Assembly (NCBI GenBank): GCA_963823845.1
Contig: CAWGND010000016.1
Location: forward strand, 124,001 to 188,000
Reading direction: 5' to 3'
Origin: Alloacidobacterium sp963823845
Lineage (GTDB): Bacteria; Acidobacteriota; Terriglobia; Terriglobales; Acidobacteriaceae
Length of the DNA: 64,000 nt
Every line of letters begins with the position of its first letter. Positions within the stretch are counted from its first letter, which is position 1. Shown piece after piece: positions 55,463 to 64,000 of the stretch. The notes below the pieces were generated by a model. That model did not search any database and was not told the DNA's origin. It worked only from the letters and a program-made list of their open reading frames with translations. A program made the position numbers and the translations under genes.

Positions 55463-55597
55463 CAGTCGCGTACCTCTCGATGCACGGATGTCATAACGTT
55501 AAGATAGAGATGTTTGTTTAACTGAATGGCGGCAGCTCTACAGTCTAAGGTGATACTTCCGACATTGTGAGAGGGCAAGCGCACGTCGTGGGTCAGA

Positions 55598-56455
55598 TAC
55601 ATCGTCGGCATCCTGCTTAGCCTCGCGCTTAGTGCAACACTCCGGGCACAGGGACCTTCCTAGGATGCGCAACATGCTCTCGATCATGCCGTCCGAGGGA
55701 CGCCGTCGGTTGCTCTTGTCCTTGACGCAAGAACGGGGTGGATACTCGCCGAGGCACGGCTTAAAGAAGCCGTGCGAGCCGCACCGGGTTCGGTCATGAA
55801 GCCGTTCTTTCTGATGCATGCATTGCGGCGCGAGCTGATATACCCCCAAACAACGGTGGTCTGCCACCGCACTCTCTATATAGCTGGACGCAACGTGGAC
55901 TGTACGCATCCTCGGAGTGAGATCGTGTTCAACGCAGAGCAGGCTCTGGCGTATTCATGCAATAGTTATTTCGCCGAAATGGCAAAGCGATTCACCCTTG
56001 AAGATGCATTCGCTGCGCTGGACGAATATGGATTACCGAGAACATCGATTCTGCAAACGCCCGCCGACACGCAACAGACACAGCTGTTCATTCTGGGCGT
56101 CGAAGGCACCTCTATCGCACCAATGCAACTGGCTGAGTCCTACCGTAAACTCGCAGATCAATTAACTAGTCTGACGCTGAATTCTCCAATGCAGGCGGTG
56201 GTGCGCGGCCTTGAAGACTCTGTGAACTATGGAATGGCTCACAACGCATACGTGGATGGATTATCCATCGCAGGCAAGACCGGCACGGCAAGCGATCCCG
56301 GGCAGCCGTGGACGCACGGTTGGTTCGCGGGATTCGCGCCCGCAAAATCCCCGAAGGTGGTTGTCGTCATTTACCTGCCGAGAGGCAACGGCGCCGACGC
56401 AGCACATCTCGCGCAAATGTTTTTCAGCGGATACAGGGGCGCGCTGCTTCCGTGA
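55598..56455 (+). pseudogene. Penicillin-binding-protein-like transpeptidase with amber codon near the N-terminus
   Basis: Frame YIVGILLSLALSATLRAQGP (signal peptide, start codon lost or mutated) then TAG at 55661-55663, then DAQHALDHAVRGTPSVALVL onward. From GTG 55772 227 codons are open. Transpeptidase motifs are intact: GSVMKPF (SxxK), AYSCNSYF (SxN) and IAGKTGTAS (KTG). About 285 aa in total, a single domain without the usual pedestal. The stop overlaps the start of the SpoIID-like gene (GTGA). If translated from an internal start it would lack a signal peptide and sit in the wrong compartment, hence pseudogene or sequence error. Confidence 0.7.
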
Positions 56456-58185
56456 GACAACCCCTGGCTCTTTTCATCGGCCTTATCTGCTTCGCTCGCA
56501 TGGCCCCAGGGCAAGACGGTGAGAGCAATGTAACCGTGAGGGTATTTTCAATCCATGTCGCTCGCGAAGTAACCTTCAGCCCGCTCGGCTCCGGCAATGT
56601 GATGCGCATGTGTCCTCAGTGCCCTCAGGCAAAGATAGGCACGCCCGTTACATTGAAGCAGGTCGGCGATGAGCTGCAAATTCTAGGTGGGTCGAAAGGC
56701 GACTCTCTTCCGCATAAGCAGCTGGAACTTCGCGGCGCATTCCGTGTGCACATCGAAGGCTCATCAGAGGTTGAGACCGCAGCCGGTCGATGGGTCGTCG
56801 ATAAAGACACTTCTGGCCTCCGCATCCTGCTTACTACATCTACGGAACGCTATGTCATCGCCGCTTTGAACGGCGAAGCCGCCGCCGATGAACCGCTGGA
56901 ATCCCTAAAAGCAATGGCAGTTGTGGCTCGCACCTTCGCGCTGGCGAACGCGCACCGCCATGCCGCCGAAGGGTTCGATTTCTGCGACAACACGCATTGC
57001 CAGGCGCTTCGCATCGGTCCTACGCGGCCGGACGTGGAAGAAGCCGTGCGAGCCACGACAGGAGAAACCCTCTGGGATGGAACGCATCGGGCGGAAGCCT
57101 ATACAACCCAGCACTGCGGTGGAGAAGCCGAAGATGCATCGAGCGTGTGGCCCGCGATTCATGCGCCGTATCTGCACGCACATCCCGATCCCTACTGCCT
57201 GCGCCGCTCCACAGCTTCATGGCATGCGAACATCAATATCGCGCAGCTGGCCCGCATTCTTCGCGAACAGCATTGGAAGGTCCCGGAACAAATTGAAACT
57301 ATCCGCGTCACCAAGCGAACACCAACCGGTCGCGCACAAATGCTCGAAGTCCTAGGACAAGAGACACGATCCGAGATTTCCGCGAGCAGCCTGCACTTCG
57401 CCCTCGACCGTGCCCTCGGATGGAACCAGCTGCGCAGCGATTGGTATCAGATCACTCTGAACAACGGCGTCTCACTTTTTGAAGGCAAAGGCTACGGCCA
57501 TGGCGTCGGTCTCTGTCAAACAGGCTCATTTGAGATGGCAGCCGAAGGCCGCAACTACCGCGGGATCCTCAGCTTTTACTTCCCTGGCACGCAGCTTCGC
57601 ATCACGGCCAAAGACGCAGGTTGGCAGGAAATTTCCGGAGCCGGATGGACGCTCGCCGCAACGGATCCCTCACAAGATTTTCTGCAGATGGGCAATCTCG
57701 TCTGGGCGAAAGCGCAATCCATATTCCCGCCCAATGCAACAGTACACCCGATAGTGCGACTCATGCCATCGGCCGAACTATTCCGGCAAGCGACGGACGA
57801 GCCCGGATGGATGCTGGCCTCAACGCGCGGCATCCACATCGTCCTGCAGCCGCTGCCCGTTTTGCGCGCAAATGCCGGTGAGTCCCCAACGCTCCTGCAC
57901 GAATTTCTGCACGTATTAGTAGAGGAGGAGGCAGCATCGCAAACACCTCTCTGGCTTCGCGAAGGCCTGGTAGAAGTCGTGGCAGGCAACCGCCATCAAA
58001 CCAGCGGAGCAATGCCGGTTTCTGAAATCGAGGCATCACTCGCACATCCTGCCACTCTCATAGAGGCGCAACGCGCGCACGCAGCATCAGAGCAGTTCGT
58101 CCAGGGCCTCATCGACAAGTACGGATTACAAATGGTGCGAGGCTGGCTGCGCTCCGGAGTGCCGTCTACTGCTCTGGCCCAGTAG
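56452..58185 (+). CDS. SpoIID/LytB-like protein with C-terminal HExxH domain
   Basis: GTG 56452 overlaps the PBP-like stop (577 aa). Signal peptide RQPLALFIGLICFARMAPGQ. SpoIID-type domain at about residues 90-390: YVIAALNGEAAADEPLESLK, AMAVVARTFALANAH, and GKGYGHGVGLCQTGSFEMAA with SFYFPGTQL. SpoIID proteins are lytic transglycosylases or amidase enhancers acting on denuded peptidoglycan. Residues 480-500 hold LLHEFLHVLVEEEA (HExxH, His483/His487), a metallopeptidase-like signature, followed by PLWLREGLVEV typical of gluzincins. Together with the PBP-like gene it suggests a peptidoglycan-linked role; A2M and DUF1175 genes lie nearby on the other strand. Confidence 0.8.
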   Translation: MRQPLALFIGLICFARMAPGQDGESNVTVRVFSIHVAREVTFSPLGSGNVMRMCPQCPQAKIGTPVTLKQVGDELQILGGSKGDSLPHKQLELRGAFRVHIEGSSEVETAAGRWVVDKDTSGLRILLTTSTERYVIAALNGEAAADEPLESLKAMAVVARTFALANAHRHAAEGFDFCDNTHCQALRIGPTRPDVEEAVRATTGETLWDGTHRAEAYTTQHCGGEAEDASSVWPAIHAPYLHAHPDPYCLRRSTASWHANINIAQLARILREQHWKVPEQIETIRVTKRTPTGRAQMLEVLGQETRSEISASSLHFALDRALGWNQLRSDWYQITLNNGVSLFEGKGYGHGVGLCQTGSFEMAAEGRNYRGILSFYFPGTQLRITAKDAGWQEISGAGWTLAATDPSQDFLQMGNLVWAKAQSIFPPNATVHPIVRLMPSAELFRQATDEPGWMLASTRGIHIVLQPLPVLRANAGESPTLLHEFLHVLVEEEAASQTPLWLREGLVEVVAGNRHQTSGAMPVSEIEASLAHPATLIEAQRAHAASEQFVQGLIDKYGLQMVRGWLRSGVPSTALAQ

Positions 58186-58909
58186 ATGCCGCACGAACTG
58201 CGTACACCGCCATCAAGGCCAGCACAAAGCACCACAGCAGAACGTCAAGCGTATAAGCCGTGCCAAGACGCAGAAGCACGCTGAGAATCTCAATCGCTGT
58301 ACCCTGACCTGGAGTCCATCCCACGAGCAATGAAGTGACATAAGAACCGGCAAAGCCAAAGACCACCACAACCAGCCAATAGAGCAGATGCCGGTAGATG
58401 CCGCGGATTGACAGCGTGCCTTCGCGAAGTCCGCCCACCGCTCCCACAAATGCAATCGGCAGAAGCAGCGCGACCAACAGCCATTGGAGCAGATCGTAGA
58501 AGTGATCCTGCCAGACTACCAGCCGCTGAAAAGTGAAGAAGCTCCGCCGCCCGGCAGAGAACCTTGAATTCCAGTCACCGGCAAAAAGCGTCTCGTGACC
58601 TCTGCCAAAACCGATAAGTTGCAGCAGAAAATAACCGAGAAGAATCACTGCAAACAGTATCAACAGCCGCAACCGCCACGGCGCCGCAGGCGTCACTGCG
58701 CACAGTCTTCGAAAGGTGCGCGCGTGCAAAGCGAGAAACGCGAGCACGAGGACAGCTGCGGAAAGCAAAGAAAAAAGAAACTGCCAGGTGTGAGAATCAG
58801 GAATCTGCAGCCATGCAAATGCCAGCAGCAGGAGAACGAGATTCCCGAACCATTGCAGCAGCACTATGCCCGTACCGAGTCTCTTACAAGCCAGTTTGAG
58901 GTTTGTCAT
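58166..58909 (-). CDS. Six-helix membrane protein next to the A2M gene
   Basis: 247 aa with about six membrane segments (GIVLLQWFGNLVLLLLAFAW; LFSLLSAAVLVLAFLALHAR; LLILFAVILLGYFLLQLI; LLQWLLVALLLPIAFVGAV; LLYWLVVVVFGFAGSYVTSL; LDVLLWCFVLALMAVYAV). The start overlaps the A2M stop by 4 bp, so they are probably co-transcribed; its 3' end overlaps the convergent SpoIID-like gene by 20 bp. No family recognised. Confidence 0.7.
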   Translation of the reverse strand: MTNLKLACKRLGTGIVLLQWFGNLVLLLLAFAWLQIPDSHTWQFLFSLLSAAVLVLAFLALHARTFRRLCAVTPAAPWRLRLLILFAVILLGYFLLQLIGFGRGHETLFAGDWNSRFSAGRRSFFTFQRLVVWQDHFYDLLQWLLVALLLPIAFVGAVGGLREGTLSIRGIYRHLLYWLVVVVFGFAGSYVTSLLVGWTPGQGTAIEILSVLLRLGTAYTLDVLLWCFVLALMAVYAVRAASTGPEQ

Positions 58910-61900
58910 TGCTGGCCCTTCACCTGCAGATGCAGCTCGTCGCTCGTCGCTTCTACTCCCGGTTGATACATCAGATCAACCCGCGCCGGGCTGATACTGA
59001 AGTCGCCGGGATTGACAACCTTCAATAGATAGAACGACTCCTGACGCCCATTGAAATCCGTTGCAAAGATCGCGGCTCGATCATCATGAAACTCCTGCCG
59101 GGTGTACCAATAACTCCAGATATCGGGCCGCTCAGAAATTGTGTAACTGTCATTGTTCTGAATAAATTCCGTGCCTGCTGGAATCGGATCTTCAATCATG
59201 AGATATTTCGCCGTCGATCCATTCACCGCGAGATGCACCGCCAACACATCACCCGGCGCCACCGGCACTTTCAGTGGATCAAGCCGGTAAACAGTCTGGT
59301 TGTCTTTCTGCATGGGTACAAGTTTGAAATAATCGCGCGTGAGATTCAGCGAGAGATTGCCCTTTTGATAAAGCTTCTGCTCCTTCGAATAGAAAGTGCC
59401 CTGCGCCGACCAGTAGGCGCGTCCGGCGCCATGTTTTACGACTTGCACAGTGTTGCCCTGCGGCAGTAACGCATTCGCGGGAACATCCACCGGAAGACTT
59501 GTTCCCGTCGTTGCGTCCACAGAGGTAAAGTGACGCTTTGCAACAGAGCGCCCGTTCACCAAAATCTCCGCATCAAAATCGGCGTTCAATTCCTGCGAAG
59601 ACGCAAGATAATCGACAAGCCCGAAAATCACCATCGCTGTCTGTTCGGTCGAGTCCCACCAATAGCCGCCATTACGATTTGCCACGAGCCACTGCGCTGC
59701 TTGTCCCAGCAATGGATTCTTAGGATCGGCCTGCATCAGGAACCGCATGGCAAACGCCGTGCTCTCCGCATCGTTGTCGAAATAAATATCGAGCAGCGGA
59801 TTGTAGTTCGAAGGCCACGACGCCAATGCTCCGGCGCGTTTCGCCTTGTCCTCCAGCGCCTTCGCTATCTGTGGAACCCGCGCATCATTGGAGTGCCGCA
59901 TCGCCAGCCCTGTAAGCGCAAGTCCTTCGGCGGAAAGATCGCTGCGGGCGACCACAGCTTTTCAACTGAATCCTTGACGTTGCCTGCATCAGCCTCCGCC
60001 AGAGCATACGTCACATAAGCGCGCAGCTCAGGAATCATTCGCGGATGCTCGGCGAGCGCCTTCTGCAAATACGCCGTGCCTTTTTGCAACATCTGCAGTT
60101 GCACATCATTGAAAGGATAAGAACGCTTCGCCTCGGCTAATCCACCAACGACATACGCCGTCATAAAGACGCGGCTATCATCTTCCTTCCACCATCCCCA
60201 GCCGCCGTCGTCATGCTGGTAATCGGCAAGACGGTCGAATCCTGCTCGAACTTTCGCATCGAGGTCAGCCTGATCGATGTGTGTCGACAGATTCAGCTTC
60301 TTGAGCGTCTCGGCAACAATCACATTCGGCAGGAAGCTCGACATCGTCTGCTCCGTGCAGCCGTAGGGATAGCTGGTCAGATAATCGAGCGCCGAGAAGA
60401 GGCTTCCGGCAATCGATGGACTCACTTCGACATGAAGGCTATGTGCAGCTGCGTCGGTATTCGCCGGGAAAGTGATCGCAGTTGTGGTTTGACCATTGGC
60501 CTCTTCGATCACGCCAGTCTGATTCAGCTTTTGCGCAACACCCACCGGCTCGACCGGGAAGGTGATTTCCAGCGCATCAGATTCCTGTTGGTCAGGGCCT
60601 TGGCCAGCAACGTTGCCGTCCCGACCTGCGACGCCTTCACTCGCCACAGCGGAGTGCCATCCGCCTTTGCTGGGCACCGTAATCTGCTGCGGAGTTCCGG
60701 CAAGCGTATCCAGGCCATGGACCTCCAGAGAGATCTGAATCTGCTTCGCCTGATCAAGGTAGTTATGTACGATCACCGGAATCGTAAGCTCATCGCCTTT
60801 GCGCATAAAGCGCGGCGTGCCCATGCGCACGATGATGTTCTTGCGCACAATCACGCGATTGATCGACGCCCCGGCCTTTGTATCCGGAGTGACTGCGCGC
60901 ACCGTCGTCCGCCACGTCGTCAGCGAATCAGGAAAAGTAAGCGTCACGCGTGCGTGCCCCTGCGTATCGGTGTGAATGCACGGCGCCCAAAAGGCCGTAT
61001 CCGGAAACGCCTTGCGTACCTTGGGCTGCACCACATCGTTGCCTGGTTTTACCTGCGCCAGTTGCGGGCGATAACGCGACTGCCGCTCAGCCAGCATCGG
61101 CGACTTGTTCCCGGCGCTGCCCGCTGAAGTAGTACTGCAGAGACGAATCGTAAGGAGCATACACGTAGCGATCCGGGTAAAGACGTTTGACGATATCTCC
61201 GCTGTTGTCGGGATAGATCGAGTACATCGCTTCGTCCACTACTCCAAAGCTGAGATCGGCGCTGACCGGCTTTGCCTTGATAATCGCGCGTGAATACGTC
61301 ATATGCCGCAGTCTGCTGCGGCTGAAAAACCTGGCTCGCCGGCGCGATCTCAATCTGCAGTTGCTCCTGGACCGGGGGAACCTTGATCTGCTTGTTGGCC
61401 TGGTACATCTGGTCGTTCTCGACGAAGACGGCATTCACGTCGAGGTTCGGCTGCGAATCCGTCGTGATCGGCAAAATCAAACGAGAGCGTTTTGCCGTCA
61501 GATGAAAGCACTTTCCTGAACTCAATCGAATAGCCCGGCGCAATCACCAGCGCATGGAAATGATCGACCTGCGAAATAATGCTCAGATGCGCCGTATCGC
61601 CCGGTGCATAGCTCTTCTTGTCAGCGACGATCTGCACGTTCTGTGATGCCCCGCCGAACCAGGACGCATCGCCGCCGCCCATTACCCAGAGGTATGTCGA
61701 ATCCTGTACGAGGCGTTTCTCCGGCGTCGTGGCCGATGCCTCAACCTCAGCCGTGCCCGCAGTGGGCACCGCAATCGTCGCCTGCCCAACACCTCTCAGA
61801 TCGGTCGTTACATCGGCCGCGCCTCCGTTGGTCGTTTCCGTCTTGCCATTCGACCAGCGTCGATAAACAATCTGTAGATGCACAGTGGTCTGAACCGGCT

Positions 61901-63608
61901 TGTTGTCGTAATCGACCGCAGTCACGCGGAATGTGCCTGACTCGCTGGCGCGCTCCGCATAACTCACCGGCTCCACGTGAATGCGGAAGCTGCCATACGT
62001 GGCAAGAAAGCGTCCACGGCCGGTAATCTCGCGGTTTGCAGCATCGGTCACTCCCGCTTCAATCGTGTAGTCCTGATCGTCGTGTCTTTTGCTGCTCGCG
62101 TCGAACTTCGTCGGAACGGTAATCGTCAGCTTGCCATTTGCATCCAGTTTGCCCGTCTGCTCCGATTGCTGCTCGGCATCGTACATGTCGGCCTGGCCGC
62201 TGCTATCGGAAGAATCATCGACGCCCGGCCCCTGGATGTCGGAATCGCCCTCGTCCCACCAGTAATGCGGCGAATGATAGATGCGGTACTTCACCTGCGC
62301 ATTCGCAACCGGCTCTCCAAAGAAATAGCGCGAATCAATAAGGACCTGGTTCGTCTCGCCTTGCAGCACGCGCGGCTTCGCTGCACTCACGCGCACATGG
62401 TATTCCGGCTTCTTATATTCCTCAACGCGAAAATCCCCATTCGCCCTATCGTCGCCGTCCCCCAACCGAATCGAGTAGTAGCCGAGCGCAGCGTTCGCGG
62501 CCAGGGTCACATCGCCAACAACAGTTCCGTCCTTGGATATGGGCGTCTGTTTGTCGAAGATCGAATGATCCTGTTCGTCCGCGACGACAACATGAATGGC
62601 GCCGACCTTCGGCAGTTCCAGATGGTTCTCCACGCGCTCGCGCAGAATCGCCTTCCAATGGACCGTGTGTCCCGGACGATAGACAGGCCGGTCCGTGTAC
62701 ACAAACGATGCCCACCGGTTGCTCTGCATCGCGCTGAAGGCATAGCTCGCTGGAGTCACCACCGCAGCATCGCTCCCCGAAGTCGCGATCACCCAGATGT
62801 TGTCGCGCTGCTCTTTGCTTGCCGTCGCGTGCAGTTCGGCAATGCCGTCAGCATCGGTCTCGGCGCTCGCTTGCTCACTCGCGCCCAGACCCAACTTCAC
62901 CTGCGCATGACCAATCGGCGCACCACTGCGCCTATCCACCAGATACGCCAGCACCGAACCCGCGCTCGTGCGCGTGATCAGCGCCATGCGGCTCACCATC
63001 AGGACCGTGTAAGCCTTGTAATGACCATCCGTAGCTTCAATCAGGTAGAAGCCCGCAGGTAGCGGGTCGATCGGCAGATCCTGGGAATCAGAAATATAAG
63101 TCGGTGGAACTTCCTGTCTCCATCGCGCCACCAGCTGCTTGTCGTTCAGTAGCGGAATCTGCGCGAACTGCGCAACGCCGACAATACGGCTGCGATGTGC
63201 GATGCTCGCCTGCTTGGCGCGAAAAGCATCGCGGGTCTCTAAAGAAAATTGCTGCCGAAAAAACTGCCGCACCAGGAACCACAGATGGTGCTTCCAGTCG
63301 TGGAAGCGCTCCAGCCACGTCTTCTGGTCAATTTGGTCCCACGGACCCCACGACGCGCCATTGTCAAAGCTGTGCAGATCAGAAAGCCCGGCTAAGAACT
63401 TCTCAGGATCGTTCACACGGTAGATGCGAAACTCAAGCTCATCCACATCATGCGTGTACAGGTGAATGGATGGCTTCACATCCGGAGAAAATGTGCGGTT
63501 CGTGCTCAGATTGAAGGAAACAGCTCGCTCCGCATGCAATGCGGGCAGACAAAGACAAGCCGTCAGCAAAACAGCCAATAGATAAGCCGGACGCAGTGCC
63601 TTACTCAA
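58906..63608 (-). pseudogene. Alpha-2-macroglobulin family protein with thioester, four frameshifts
   Basis: About 1560 codons. Start chosen at TTG 63608, overlapping the DUF1175 stop (TTGA) and giving signal peptide SKALRPAYLLAVLLTACLCL; GTG 63632 or an earlier in-frame start is possible. Bacterial A2M order: macroglobulin domains (RPVYRPGHTVHWKAILRERV), SFGVVDEAMYSIYPDNSGDI, AFWAPCIHTDTQGHARVTLT, thioester motif GCTEQT (Cys codon 60357-60359), terpenoid-cyclase-like helices (DGGWGWWKEDDS), C-terminal bait-like beta domains. It would trap attacking proteases in the periplasm. Frame changes near 61500, 61290, 61130 and 59950. Conservation on both sides of each indel is high, so sequencing error is a fair alternative. 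Confidence 0.85.
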
Positions 63609-64000
63609 TCTCCGTCGCGCAGAATATTCCACCGATATACTCCGAGAAAGTTTGAGTTCTCCGGCAGAGGCCGCCAACGCACATCTGGGTGATGCATCAG
63701 GTCCTCGACCGCGACCCGCCTCATCTCACCCCTTGCTTTCCCGATCGGTCCCGTATGGTACACAACCCAGGTCGCATCGTCGTCGGCGACAACCATTGAA
63801 TGATACGGTGAGTTCTGTTCCAGCTGACGAAAAAAAATGATGTCGCCCCTGCGCGCGCCACGCGAATATCGCGACTCACAAAATACGTGTTGCGTTGCAT
63901 CAGCGTCTTCGCATCCGCAAATTGCGAAAAGCCGCCGCGAGCCAGGTCCTCCGGAAGAAACGGACCGGGTATGACGCGAAAGAGCGAAGCGCCGAGCGGG
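63605..64000 (-). CDS. DUF1175 (YfaT-like) family protein, 5' part outside window, one frameshift
   Basis: Read leftward from the window edge: FRVIPGPFLPEDLARGGFSQ, FADAKTLMQRNTYFVSRDIR, then after a G-run/T-run indel near 63840 GDIIFFRQLEQNSPYHSMVV, ADDDATWVVYHTGPIGKARG, VRWRPLPENSNFLGVYRWNI and TGA at 63607-63605. Matches DUF1175, usually encoded beside alpha-2-macroglobulin genes (yfaT next to yfaS in E. coli). Partner of the A2M gene downstream, with which its stop overlaps. Confidence 0.75.
   Translation of the reverse strand, partial: PARRFALSRHTRSVSSGGPGSRRLFAICGCEDADATQHVFCESRYSRGARRGDIIFFRQLEQNSPYHSMVVADDDATWVVYHTGPIGKARGEMRRVAVEDLMHHPDVRWRPLPENSNFLGVYRWNILRDGD

Noticed and set aside
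60213..61127. 304-codon + strand frame
   Set aside because: Also antisense of the alpha-2-macroglobulin gene.
61977..63062. 361-codon + strand frame
   Set aside because: Antisense of the alpha-2-macroglobulin gene; composition is Arg/His-rich with no domain.

Overview
The window looks like chromosomal DNA of an Acidobacteriota soil bacterium (Terriglobia-like). Supporting signs are an acidobacterial duplicated orphan permease (ADOP/MacB-FtsX type), a Ser/Thr kinase with a C-terminal sensor part, many secreted glycan-active enzymes, HEAT-repeat proteins behind an ECF sigma/anti-sigma pair, a TIGR02999-like sigma factor, and moderately high GC with mixed ATG/GTG/TTG starts. No rRNA, tRNA or CRISPR array was recognised.

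Layout. 1-1.4 kb: membrane Ser/Thr kinase cut by the window edge. 1.9-11.2 kb: carbohydrate block with a DUF4432 epimerase-like protein, GH116 glucosidase, ThuA-like protein, ROK repressor, amidohydrolase, APC permease and a fumarylacetoacetase remnant. A 13-bp near-palindrome (taacgattcatta) lies before both the GH116 gene and the remnant/permease group and is a candidate operator. 11.6-20.4 kb: decay zone with a degenerate ISNCY (IS1202-like) element, GNAT, kinase, response-regulator and SDR remnants, plus one intact secreted GH39-like/PKD-repeat protein and a cupin. 20.7-28.1 kb: NTF2-like protein, class V aminotransferase, frameshifted APC permease and a type I pullulanase broken into six reading segments. 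28.6-29.2 kb: stub of a TrwC/TraI (MobF) relaxase. 29.3-34.1 kb: intact FkbH-like / acyl carrier protein / 77-aa protein / MBOAT / SGNH operon, laid out like a Dlt system but with an FkbH loader in place of DltA. 34.2-36.2 kb: hairpins and decayed genes. 36.2-40.9 kb: sulfur nanocompartment operon with a polycysteine leader peptide and intrinsic attenuator, rhodanese, family 2A encapsulin shell, cargo cysteine desulfurase with a long disordered N-terminus, and a Tat-type UroD-family protein. 41.3-42.1 kb: IS5-family element. 42.6-43.3 kb: AT-rich orphan gene. 43.4-46.0 kb: broken ADOP permease, paralogous to a fragment at 35.8-36.2 kb. 46.2-49.8 kb: ECF sigma/anti-sigma/two HEAT-repeat proteins. 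49.9-55.5 kb: PLD-like, membrane, secreted and methyltransferase genes among remnants. 55.6-64 kb: PBP-like transpeptidase, SpoIID/HExxH protein, membrane protein, alpha-2-macroglobulin and DUF1175 (an E. coli yfa-like cluster).

The two most interesting systems are the sulfur encapsulin operon, whose leader has the parts of a cysteine-sensing attenuator (CCCC leader peptide, terminator hairpin, and a 10-nt segment inside the leader ORF perfectly complementary to the terminator), and the FkbH-ACP-MBOAT-SGNH operon, which by analogy should load an acyl unit (plausibly glyceryl) on a carrier and move it across the membrane to an envelope polymer. Many genes carry single-base frameshifts or nonsense codons. 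Some are clearly decayed, but clusters of one-base indels in otherwise well-conserved long genes (pullulanase, A2M) also fit sequencing error.
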